From positions 94,229,963-94,293,962 of the forward strand of contig CM039463.1 of assembly GCA_022414725.1 (NCBI GenBank): a stretch of 64,000 nt of DNA. The letters run 5' to 3'. The stretch's first letter is position 1, and the number at the start of each line of letters is the position of its first letter. The stretch is from Microglena sp. YARC. Taxonomy: Eukaryota; Chlorophyta; Chlorophyceae; Chlamydomonadales; Chlamydomonadaceae. The position numbers and the translations under genes are program-made. This document shows, piece by piece, positions 10,050 to 18,172 of this stretch. The notes under the pieces were generated by a model. The model had not been told where the DNA came from, searched no databases, and saw nothing but the letters and a program-made list of their open reading frames with translations.

Positions 10050-10165
10050 TCCTCCAAAGAAACCGCATGGTCTCAAGCAGAAGCCTGCTTGAGAACACTA
10101 TGGGAATTCTGAAGGGGTGATCGCGGGTCCCGCGGAGCGGGACAGTGGAATTGAGCTTCTGACTC
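10050..10165 (+). ncRNA. Two-hairpin element, copy 4
   Basis: Hairpin 1 is CAAGCAGAAGCCTGCTTG (10074-10091). It is the exact reverse complement of the version in copies 1-3, although the flank GCATGGTCT is in the same orientation. Hairpin 2 is GTCCCGC-GGA-GCGGGAC (10127-10143), preceded by GAAGGGGTGATCGCGG and followed by CAGTGGAATTGAGCT. It lies just upstream of the LRAT gene's 10035 start, on the opposite side of its promoter. Confidence 0.55.
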
Positions 10166-10340
10166 ACTGACTGATCCCATGTGGCACCATCAGCCAAGCA
10201 ACAACCCAGCTGCGGCTTGGTGGTTCCGTATACAAATTCAAAAAGACCCATCTGAACAACAAAAGGTAGGGAAGTAATACATAAACTAAATGGCACTACT
10301 TTCCTGCAGATACCAATGACCCATTTGAAAACAAAAGGAA

Positions 10341-10680
10341 GGCGGCACCTGTGTCGAGTCACTCACAAAGCGACTTCTCGCATCACATCAAGGCGGCACA
10401 TGGGTCGAGTCACTCACAAAGCGACTTCTCGCATCACATCAAGGCGGCACATGGGTCGAGTCACTCACAAAGCGACCTCTCGCATCACATCAAGGCGGCA
10501 CATGGGTCGAGTCACTCACAAAGCGACCTCTCGCATCACATCAAGGCGGCACATGGGTCGAGTCACAAAGATACCTCTCGCATCAGGCGGCACCTGTGTC
10601 GAGTCTAGTCAAGTCACATGGCGACCTCTCGCATCAGGCGGCACCTGTGTCGACTCACAAAGCAACTTTCGCATCACGGA
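10341..10680. repeat. 51-bp satellite, GAGTC/CTCGCATCA type
   Basis: Five copies with a 51-bp period start at 10341, 10392, 10443, 10494 and 10545 (GGCGGCACATGGGTCGAGTC ... CTCTCGCATCACATCAA). Shorter 42-bp copies follow to about 10680. Related units recur at 10905-11365, 17185-17570 and 19440-19705. Open frames through the array are by-products of the repeat. Confidence 0.9.
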
Positions 10681-10694
10681 GGTTCGGTAAATCT

Positions 10695-10745
10695 CACATG
10701 TCAAGCAGGGGTCTGCTAGATGATCGATCTCGTGTCAAGTCATCG
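10695..10745 (+). other. Two-hairpin family, copy 5 (degenerate)
   Basis: The shortened first hairpin AGCAG-GGGT-CTGCT lies at 10704-10717, followed by AGATGATCGATCTCGT. Copy 6 has the related AGACAATAGATCTCGT. It sits between two satellite blocks; the second hairpin is missing. Confidence 0.55.
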
Positions 10746-10904
10746 GAGTACTCGCGCAAATGGCGGAACACTGTCGACGCCTATGTCGCACTCACTCACA
10801 GGGTGCGAAGGCCCCCCAAAATACAGATAGATGTACACAGGCTTGGGTGGGGGGGCTTAGGCCACGACGTTTACACTCGTTTTTAGAGGAACGGCGACCA
10901 CTCT

Positions 10905-11365
10905 CATCAAGGACGGCGGCATCTGTGTCGAGTCGAGTCGAGTCACATGGCGACCTCTCGCATCACGGCGGCACCTGTGTCGAGTCACAGAGCGACCGAC
11001 CTCTCGCATCAGACGGCACCTGTCGAGTCGAGTCACAGAGCTACCTCTCGCATCACGGCGGCACATGTCAAGTCGAGTCACAGAGCGACCGACCTCTCGC
11101 ATCACGACAGAACCTGTGTCGAGTCACATAACATGGCGACCTCTCGCATCAGGCGGCGGCACCTGTCGAGTCGAGTCACAGAGCGACTTTCGCATCAGGC
11201 GGCGGCACCTGTGTCGAGTCACAGAGCGACCGACCTCTCGCATCACGACGGAACGTGTGTCGAGTCACAGAGCGACCGACCTCTCGCATCATGGCGGCAC
11301 CTGTCGAGTCGAGTCGAGTCACATCACACGGCGACCTCTCGCATCACGGCGGCACCTGTGTCAAT
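10905..11365. repeat. GAGTC-type satellite, second block
   Basis: About ten irregular copies of a 40-45-bp unit are present (GGCGGCACCTGT, one to three GTCGA/GAGTC pentamers, ACAGAGCGACC, TCTCGCATCA). Variable numbers of GAGTC and of GACC cause the length variation, as expected for slippage. Confidence 0.9.
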
Positions 11366-11424
11366 ACCTCGATACTGTAAGATATCACTCACAGATGACG
11401 GAAAACCCGGTAAAGTAATCGCAA

Positions 11425-11535
11425 ACGATGATCACATGTCAGCAGAGGTCTGCTAGACAATAGATCTCGTATATCGATAGGGGAATCGCGGCCCCCACGG
11501 AGTGGGGCAGGGGAATTGAGCTGCAGAAACCTGTC
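11425..11535 (+). ncRNA. Two-hairpin element, copy 6
   Basis: Hairpin 1 is AGCAG-AGGT-CTGCT at 11441-11454. Hairpin 2 is CCCCAC-GGA-GTGGGG within 11491-11508, preceded by ATAGGGGAATCGCGG and followed by CAGGGGAATTGAGCTGCAG. Downstream, GAAACCTGTCAAG and a CCGTCCGTCCATTCATGAC stretch are shared with 36570-36690. Confidence 0.55.
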
Positions 11536-11705
11536 AAGGCATCATCACACGCAAAACGGTGGAAAACTGTCGCATCCACACCGTCCGTCCGTCCATTCAT
11601 GACACACGGTGGCGGATCATCGTCACTCATCGTCTCGTGGAAGTGGTGTAAACAACGCAGAAGACCCTGTAACGAACCTTATTCTCCTCTTCACAGCCAG
11701 CAAGA

Positions 11706-12071
11706 CTAATTGGTGAATAGATACTTGTTCAAATGCAATTTATGTTTATTGCAAACATGAAGGAAGTGTAGTTCATTTGGATGTAGTCTGAAGATGTCAA
11801 CAAATATGAGGGCTATTTCGATGCCACGTGGACATGTGTGACTCATGTTACAAATTGCATGCAAGAAACCACTTTCCTTAATTACCAACAATCTCCCTGG
11901 TTCTCCAGTTGTTCGCATGTGAGGCAGATAAATTTCTATGTCGTTGAAGTCTTCACAGATCTCATTGCTCAGACTCACAGGTATATTATAGCAGGCTTCA
12001 CGTGAAACAACTCTATCCACATCAGCAACACGTTGAGTGGATGCTTGAATGACCATGAAACATTTGTCCAT
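11706..12071 (-). CDS. Conserved hypothetical protein, copy B (121 aa)
   Basis: Paralogue of 8519-8881, from ATG 12071 (MDKCFMVIQAST). Substitutions are spread evenly and no indel breaks the frame, so both copies look maintained. Conserved positions include DRVVSRE-CY, NEICEDFND, EPGRLLVIKE, LHAI-NMS and KHKLHLNKYLF. TTTTGTAG lies 12 bases upstream of the ATG. Downstream on the same strand lie only the two-hairpin element and satellite. Function unknown. Confidence 0.65.
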   Translation of the reverse strand: MDKCFMVIQASTQRVADVDRVVSREACYNIPVSLSNEICEDFNDIEIYLPHMRTTGEPGRLLVIKESGFLHAICNMSHTCPRGIEIALIFVDIFRLHPNELHFLHVCNKHKLHLNKYLFTN

Positions 12072-12190
12072 ATTTTATTTTTCCTACAAAACGTTCTGAC
12101 GTTATTCGAGCTATTATTGTAAATGGTTTGGCCTGATTTGTTTTTTCTCGCACGGTGTCTAGTTCGTTGTATGGATGGAGCTGTACAGTT

Positions 12191-12502
12191 TACAGTTGTT
12201 CTCAAATAAAGTGGGACACCCTTTATACAATTTGGCGAGAAGTCGGATTCATCTGATTAAGATCACCCAGATGTCTGTCTGAGTTTTTGGCACATTCATG
12301 CCAACCTGGATGGTGCTTGTCAATGGATGAGAACCACCGTACCACATTAAACAAGTGGCGGAGCCCCTTTCACATCTTCCCCACAGCGGAGCGACCGGGG
12401 GCGACCGGAGGGGAGCCCCCACAAAGGAGTCCGCGAGGAACCGAGCGGGTGGGCGACCGGAGGGGAGCCCACAGGTCACATCAACCAGCACACACACCAC
12501 TG

Positions 12503-12534
<32 letters not shown>

Positions 12535-12694
12535 GCGACGCCGCGGATGATAGATGCAGGCAGGCAGGGGAGGTTGTCTGTGCAGGGGAGGAGGGAGCAA
12601 GCAAGACGCCCGCCGTCAGGAGAACAAGAGACACATTAAAGCAACGACCTGCAAGTTCGATTATAAAGCGTGTCCCGATTTATTTGAGAACAGA
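12191..12694. mobile_element. Tc1/mariner-like non-autonomous TIR element
   Basis: The left end (TACAGTTGTTCTCAAATAAA then GTGGGACAC, 12191-12219) and an inverted, slightly decayed right end (GTGTCCCGATTTATTTGAG, about 12669-12694) face each other. A TA at the tip and a CAGT-type terminus fit the Tc1/mariner superfamily. The interior has no transposase. It holds a G/C-rich repeat (12318-12480, GCGGAGCCCC... GGAGGGGAGCCC), an (AC)n run at about 12508-12535 and AAAGCAACGACCTGCAAG near the right end. The same parts occur in the element at 35855-36964. Confidence 0.7.
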
Positions 12695-12723
12695 TTGAAG
12701 ACTTGGACACTACGATAGGATGT

Positions 12724-13515
12724 ATGGGTTGTGAAACCCACATCTTCATTGAAATGACCATTGTTCCAAATCTTGATGTACTAGCCATTAAAGCATTACC
12801 AACTAGAATTTGGGATTTATTAGACACACACGTACAACAATACATTTATCCGACAAGATTTTGTCGTGCAATTGCTTGCTTGCAACGTATAATAATTCGC
12901 CGTGCACGTAGGCGGATGGCATCATTTCTCCAAATGATAGAGGACCAAGCAACTAGTCATTGGACGTTGGCCCCTGAAGGAACCAAAGTGCATGCAACTG
13001 CAGAGGCATGGAAGCTCCTCTCCCATGGAGACCACATCGTCGTGATGGTTGGAGGTTGGCGCCATGGATATGTGCACCATGGCATTGTGCTCATGGAGTC
13101 CGGTCTGGACCAAGACCCAGATATAGCCCACTTCACTTCACCCGCATGAGACAGACGCATGCGCGATGCCCGACTGCAAATTGATACCTACATCAATTTT
13201 CTCGCACGCCACACAACGTACGGAATTGTGCCATATACTTCTCCAACTGACTTTGCTGACGAGCTTGTCCATCGTAAGCGTGCTGCCAACATAGCAAAGC
13301 TCATGGTGGAAACTCCAAGTATGGCTCTGCGCAAGTATGACTTGATTCACTGGAATTGTGAGTGTTTCGCATGGATTTGCAAGACAGGTGGCTTGAAGCA
13401 CAACTCAGACCAGGTGTACCGAGTGTTGCGAGACATTTGTGATGATCTCCAAAAGGGCGACAAGTCCTTCTTGCTTCGAACGGCTTCTAGGTCATCTGGG
13501 TGCACAATATCATAG
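12724..13515 (+). pseudogene. LRAT-domain protein, copy B, with one in-frame TGA
   Basis: One frame runs from ATG 12724 (MGCETHIFIEM) to TAG 13515, broken only by TGA at 13147-13149. The N-terminal third is an Arg-rich helix (IIIRRARRRMASFL). GDHIVVMV and YVHHGIVL supply the first strand and catalytic His, and NCECFAWICKTGG (from about 13354) supplies the nucleophile Cys. Lengths and motifs match copies A and C. In copy C the aligned codon is GGG, so a point change to TGA is likely. Copy A uses TGA as its terminator, which argues against recoding in this genome. The gene may be freshly inactivated, may use read-through, or may contain a base-call error. Confidence 0.7.
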
Positions 13516-13662
13516 TCGCCGCAAATTAAGTGTTCGCTGTGAATACATTAGCATGGAATAACACGATAGGACTCTGGCTTATCTTGTTGGTCTGTAAGAC
13601 CGGAGTAATGATTAAGAGGGACAGTCGGGGGCATTCGTATTTCATTGTAAATTCTTGGATTT

Positions 13663-13866
13663 ATGAAAGACGAACTTCTGCAAAAGCATTTGCCAAGGAT
13701 GTTTCAGTTGGGGTTTATCAGTTATCGGACCGAATCGGAAACGCGGATGAGGCAACGCGGACCCCGCGCGCCAAATAGACTACGTTTCGAAAAAATTGAA
13801 ACGATTTTCTCCAGAACAACAACAACAACAACAACAACACACGTAATCGCCAAATTCGCTCACTGA
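13663..13866 (+). CDS. Small basic hypothetical protein, 67 aa
   Basis: ATG 13663 opens MKDELLQKHLPRMF. The frame is rich in Arg and ends with poly-Thr from a CAA/ACA microsatellite, then a short tail. It stops 10 bases before the next ATG (13877), which also starts with a poly-Thr run. It could be a genuine small gene, or a 5' part of the next gene in another frame. Confidence 0.3.
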   Translation: MKDELLQKHLPRMFQLGFISYRTESETRMRQRGPRAPNRLRFEKIETIFSRTTTTTTTTHVIAKFAH

Positions 13867-13876
13867 AATACCTGAA

Positions 13877-14750
13877 ATGTCTGGATCCACAACAACCACA
13901 ACAACAACCTCTGACGCCCGCCGCATTTGCCGGATCCTAACTAAGGGCCGTGTATACTGCCACGATCACGACCACGTCAAGGACTCCTTCAAGGAGGAGT
14001 CCAATGCGTCTGAAGAGCCGATGACTGCTACAGTCGAAGACTACGATGCGCTCCTGCTCGAGCTCGAGAACTGTCGGATCAAGAATCAGACACTTATCAA
14101 GCATAACGATGAGCTAAAGCTCATCTCCGAGACTACCATGTATGAGAATATCCTGCTGAAGAGTCAGCTAGTTCCAGAGTTGTCCCCGTACCACTTTGGA
14201 CACGACCTGCTCACCAGCCTCAATATGGCAGGGGTCGCCGCAGCACGGTAGTCTCGTGTGTTCATTCAAGCAGCTGGTCACATCTGAGGCAATTGAGTGC
14301 GTGGCGGCGAAGTTCAAAGGCACATTTGTGAGGTTGCTGAACATGTGCGAGGCCGAGGGGGCGCCTACAGCATGTGGGGAGCCTATGTGGCAGGATGGGC
14401 AAGGTACCAGGGACGCAGTAAGGCTGCGAGGTGCTCAGATGCAAGGGGGGGCAGGCGCGCCAAGCACCTACTACGGCATGACAGTGGCAGCCACGCAGCA
14501 GTTTGGCAAGACCACTGGTAACAGCCGGGGCAGCAAGTTCGGTGTCGCACTGGGGCGCATGTTTGATCAGGAGGTGCTGGTGACGTACGATGGGTTCGAG
14601 ACGGCATTTGACAAGTATTGGAGTGGGACGCAAGTACGGATGACGCACGCTTTCCGGGGTGTGTTCGGGACGCCCGCTCTCCCGGTGGGTTCTTGTTGCA
14701 TCACTAATGATGATGCGGGTTCTGAGTCTGAGTCTGATGTGGAGTTCTGA
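13877..14750 (+). CDS. Hypothetical protein with N-terminal C-x9-C motif; frame break in the middle
   Basis: The first frame (13877-14251, 124 aa) has a poly-Thr start, then RRICRILTKGRVYCHDHDH, a Cys/His cluster of C-x9-C type that could bind zinc. A Glu/Lys-rich coil follows (DALLLELENC...ENILLKSQL). At about 14235-14255 coding potential switches to another frame that continues to TGA 14750. That part reads FKQLVTSEAIECVAAKF, a Gly-rich middle and GVALGRMFDQEVLVTYDGF, and ends in an acidic Ser/Glu tail (GSESESDVEF). A one-base indel or a tiny intron would join them into one protein of about 290 residues. The whole could be a nucleic-acid-binding protein, but that is a guess. The 302-residue gene at 18173-19081 also has a C-x9-C motif. 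Confidence 0.45.
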
Positions 14751-15284
14751 GTCTGAGGTGGAGATTGTGTGGGGAACGTTTTGACACCATCTGTGCTACT
14801 GCCAAAATAAAACGGGGGGCTAATGTTTTCATTTCGGCAGTGAAACACCTAGAGTTTTTTTAGATTTAGTGTACTGTATGTGCTGCCATTACAGGTCACC
14901 TTGATTGATGCGTTCAACATGGAGGAGGCGCGCTACACACTGCGGCGTGTCTCTTGATGAATGGATCGCTCTGCGTTAACATGTGTTGATTTCTTCACAC
15001 ACATGTGTACATGGACATCAGAGGCAACGGGGGGTAAATCCATAGTTGAGCAACTGTATCTGATATGGGATATTTATTGGCATCTCTGTAATCTATAAAG
15101 ATCACCGTGATTGGAATGGAATCCTTGTATACCTTTTTCCGACGGTACCCAGCAAAATCATTGTATACCTTGTTCCGACGGTACCCATCAAAATCCCCTA
15201 TTCGTCTATTCATCTCCACACACTCACCAAGGCGGCTTTCGCAGCCCCCCGTTCGTCCATTCATTCTCACACACGCACGGCATT

Positions 15285-15545
15285 CTTCAGTATTTATTTT
15301 TTGTTGAAATAATTGTTGTTACCGAGATGGAGAGTCTTTTCAGAGGTGTTCATGTGAACACGTTTAAAATAGGGATTGATGTGAGCCTCCGGAAGAATTC
15401 TCCAGTATTTATTTTTTGTTGAAATAATTGTTGTTCCCGAGATGGAGAGTCTTTTCAGAGGTGTTCATGTGAACACGTTTAAAATAGGGATTGATGTGAG
15501 CCTCCGGAAGAATTCTTCAGTATTTATTTGTTGTTGAAATAATTG
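15285..15545. repeat. Tandem 115-bp repeat, 2.3 copies
   Basis: A 115-bp unit starting at CTTCAGTATTTATTTTTTG repeats at about 15288, 15403 and 15518. It contains the inverted repeat GTGTTCATGTGAACAC and GAGATGGAGAGTC. It lies 320 bp upstream of the J-domain gene. After the third start comes GGGGCAGAGGGATTCAGTTG, the block that follows hairpin 2 in the two-hairpin element family. Confidence 0.9.
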
Positions 15546-15868
15546 TTGTTCCCGAGATGGAGAGGGGCAGAGGGATTCAGTTGCTGACTCGCGTCTTGTC
15601 ATACCAGGGTTACATGTACATTGGCTGGGCAGTTGTGACTTCTGGGCATGAGAATGGCTCCGCTCTCATGCATGCCATGCAACAGCAGCTGGGACAAAGC
15701 AGGGACTGGCTGCGTCAACCTGTCCCGGAATTCAATGTCATTGACTGTATGCAGTGAATCATGTACATCACACCAATCATGTGTGCTCCAGAATCCTTCG
15801 AAAAATGGTTTGCAGGAGGGGAATTATACATCAATAAATGCCGTATATGTTGCCCAACGCAGGCCATC

Positions 15869-16408
15869 ATGGTCAGCAGCCACTATGAATTGTTGGAGGT
15901 GGCAGACACTGCAACGACAGAGGAGATTCGGCTAGCATACCGGCAAGCAGCTCTGAAATGGCATCCGGACAAATGGGCAACAGCTCCTGACAGCCAACGG
16001 GATGCTGCTCAGGAGCGTTTCAAACTGTTGTGCGCGGCTTACGGAGCGTTGAGTGATCCTGACCGTGAAGCGTATGACCGCCAACACACGCCCCCGTTAC
16101 AGCCAGCATCAATGGAGGATGCGTGGGTGGTGTTTTCCCGTGTTGTAATAGAGAGTGTAAAAGAGGAAATGCAGATATCGGATGATACGGCACCCACGGC
16201 GTTGAAGCTTATTGCTAGCCTGTTGCTGCCAGCAGAAGGGTTCTACTTCGGTGGGCTGTCTGGGGTGTTTGCCAGCAACGCCCTGAGCATTTTGTTGATC
16301 AACCCTCATGGATTGACAAACGTCTGGCGCAACATGACACCCGAGCAGAAGAGGGAATTTCAGGCAGCAGTGTTCTGCCTGGCAAGGCAGAGGAGTGAGG
16401 GGGCGTAG
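15869..16408 (+). CDS. J-domain (DnaJ/Hsp40-type) protein, 179 aa
   Basis: The product starts MVSSHYELLEV and has a full J domain in residues 4-70. It includes helix II (RLAYRQAALKW), the HPD triad at 32-34 that stimulates Hsp70 ATPase, and the YGALSDPDREAYD helix IV. There is no Gly/Phe or zinc-finger region, so it is a type III (DNAJC-like) protein. Residues about 108-152 are hydrophobic and Gly/Ala-rich (LIASLLLPAEGFYFGG) and may insert into a membrane. The C-terminus is a charged helix (NMTPEQKREF). The frame is open upstream to 15761, but ATG 15869 is favoured because it starts just before the J domain and follows an acceptor-like CGCAG. A degraded second copy lies at 32651 and a copied C-terminal exon at 7034. 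Confidence 0.85.
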   Translation: MVSSHYELLEVADTATTEEIRLAYRQAALKWHPDKWATAPDSQRDAAQERFKLLCAAYGALSDPDREAYDRQHTPPLQPASMEDAWVVFSRVVIESVKEEMQISDDTAPTALKLIASLLLPAEGFYFGGLSGVFASNALSILLINPHGLTNVWRNMTPEQKREFQAAVFCLARQRSEGA

Positions 16409-16604
16409 AGGTTGTTTTCATGGCGCGAGGGAGACGGGGTGTCCCTGGAAGGTTGCAACAGTTGCCTCGTTTGCTTTCACTGTAACGCTTGAGCTTCTTT
16501 CTCACAGGAACGCTTGAGCTTCTTTCTCACTGGAACACTTGGGCTTCTTTCTCACTGAAAGTCATCGGAGTGCACTGTAACACTTGAGCTTATCACTGGA
16601 ACAC

Positions 16605-16680
16605 TTGGGAGTTTCCGATGTGTCTTCTCAAGCAGAATTCTGCTTGACAAAAAACTGTTGGTTTCGAATGGGATATTAAA
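16605..16680 (+). other. Two-hairpin family, copy 7 (first hairpin only)
   Basis: CAAGCAGAATTCTGCTTG at 16629-16646 is a perfect 18-base palindrome, followed by ACAAAAAACTGTTGGTTTCG as in copy 1. It lies about 200 bp after the J-domain gene. Between them are three or four short repeats of CTTGAGCTTCTTTCTCAC (16490-16600). Confidence 0.7.
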
Positions 16681-16719
16681 ATACTTTTTCTACTTGTTAT
16701 ACCGGATTCGGCACGCCCC

Positions 16720-17149
16720 TACAGTCGGCGGAACAGAAAAATGAAACATCAAAAAAACGGTATAAGGCGGTGACAATCATATATTGTATGAGTGGATGGT
16801 CCTATAAAATGACCCGTCCAGCAAAGAAACCTCCTTACATGACGCATTGCACATCAACAAAGACCCCGTGTTCTTTTGGGCCATGGTACTGGGGAAGAGG
16901 CGATCGCTTAAGTGCGGCTGGTCCTTCAATGGACACTCTCGAAAGTACCGACAAAAGAACGATACGGAGTCTGCAGGATGGAGAGCCGTGATCTTAAAAA
17001 GAACCACGATATTCTCGTTAACATCCTGCAATTTGTTGATTCAAAATCGTATTGGTGTTCCACTGCCCCGTGGGTTGCTACACCATTAGGTTACACCGTA
17101 AGGTGTGCCGTACACGAGGCGGTTTCATTTTAGTATTCCGTCGACTGTA
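16720..17149. mobile_element. 430-bp TIR element (TA-flanked), complete copy 1
   Basis: The left terminus TACAGTCGGCGGAACAG and the inverted right terminus (ending GACTGTA, preceded by GGTTTCATTTTAGTATTCC) give imperfect TIRs of about 28 bp flanked by TA. Both features fit the Tc1/mariner or pogo type. The interior matches 52177-52608, 22174-22478 (minus, truncated) and 30184-30637 (many indels). It carries two short overlapping reading frames rather than a transposase (see 52177). Confidence 0.8.
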
Positions 17150-17184
17150 CACGAAATCCTCAATATTACACCAACAGAGAGACC

Positions 17185-17570
17185 TCCTCGCGCATCAGGC
17201 GGCACCTGTGTCGAGTCACAGAGAGACCTATTCACCGGTCTGTAAGTGTAACTCTTGGGAGGTGAAGCGAAGGGACACGAAAAAGTCCAGCAAGCATCCA
17301 TCAATCAAACGTCGGAAACGGTGATCACATGACATGACAAGCAGACTCTGCTTACCTCTGAGGTATGCTAGACAATGTTTTCGTATATCGATAGGGGAAC
17401 GCGAGGGATACGGAGTGGGGCAGGGGAAATCAGCAGCATTCTCGCATCAGGCGGCACCTGTGTATAGTAGAGTCACAGAGCGACCGACCTCTCGCATCAG
17501 GCGGCACCTGTGTCGACTCACATCACAGAGCGACCGACCACTCTCATCACGGCGGCACAGGTGCCGCTAT
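17185..17570. repeat. GAGTC-type satellite, third block, with two-hairpin copy 8
   Basis: Satellite units (GGCGGCACCTGTGTCGAGTC, TCTCGCATCA) flank a degenerate two-hairpin element at 17325-17440. In that element AAGCAG-ACT-CTGCTT lies at 17339-17353, then CGATAGGGGAACGCG and GGAGTGGGGCAGGGGAA; the second stem is broken. The order satellite, hairpin element, satellite repeats that of 10341-11365. Confidence 0.75.
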
Positions 17571-17665
17571 GGCCCTTCACATCAAAAAATAACGAAAGTA
17601 ACAAAATTCAGGGAAACCTATCATTCTACATCACGGTTGTTCTCATCCTCAAGCAACCAAACCAA

Positions 17666-18010
17666 CCTCAAAACTGCTTGTCAATGGATGAGAACCACCG
17701 TACCACATTAAACAAGTGGCGGAGCCCCTTTCACCTCTTCCCCACAGCGGAGCGACCGGGGGCGACCGGAGGGGAGCCCCCACAAAGGAGTCCGCGAGGA
17801 ACCGAGCGGGTGGGCGACCGGAGGGGAGCCCACAGGTCACATCAACCAGCAGACACACTACTGATTTACACACACACACACACACACACGCGACGCGACG
17901 CCGCGGATGATAGATGCAGGCAGGCAGGAAGGGAGGTTGTCTGTGCAGGGGAGGAGGGAGCAAGACGCCGCCGTCAGGAGAACAAGAGACAACACGCACG
18001 CACGCACGCA
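17666..18010. repeat. Copy of the 12318-type repeat with (AC)n and (ACGC)n
   Basis: From GCTTGTCAATGGATGAGAAC through the GGAGGGGAGCCC block, the (CA)n run at about 17867-17888 and ATGATAGATGCAGGCAGGC, this is nearly identical to about 12320-12630, where the same sequence lies inside a TIR element. Here I see no TIRs. Shorter relatives lie at 19243-19330, 32165-32335 (inverted) and 36034-36160. Confidence 0.85.
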
Positions 18011-18172
18011 CGCATGGAACACACACGCACGCAAACAGACCGCATGCAAATTCACAGGGTTTTAGGTACATACAGGCATGACCAAATGTCTCGTCTCTAA
18101 GAAATATATGTATCAAAAAAAAGAGGTTTTACTAACTAAACTAACTAACTGACTGACTGACTGACTGAATGA

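Noticed and set aside
10316..11456. Ser/His/Arg-rich frames in the satellite blocks
   Set aside because: All frames of the GAGTC satellite are open by composition; no independent coding signal.
12510..12545. His/Thr-rich or Cys/Val-rich peptides from (AC)n
   Set aside because: Microsatellite translation in all frames.
13147..13149. Selenocysteine codon in the LRAT gene
   Set aside because: The aligned residue in copy C is Gly, not Cys, and lies away from the catalytic motifs; I see no SECIS-like hairpin downstream.
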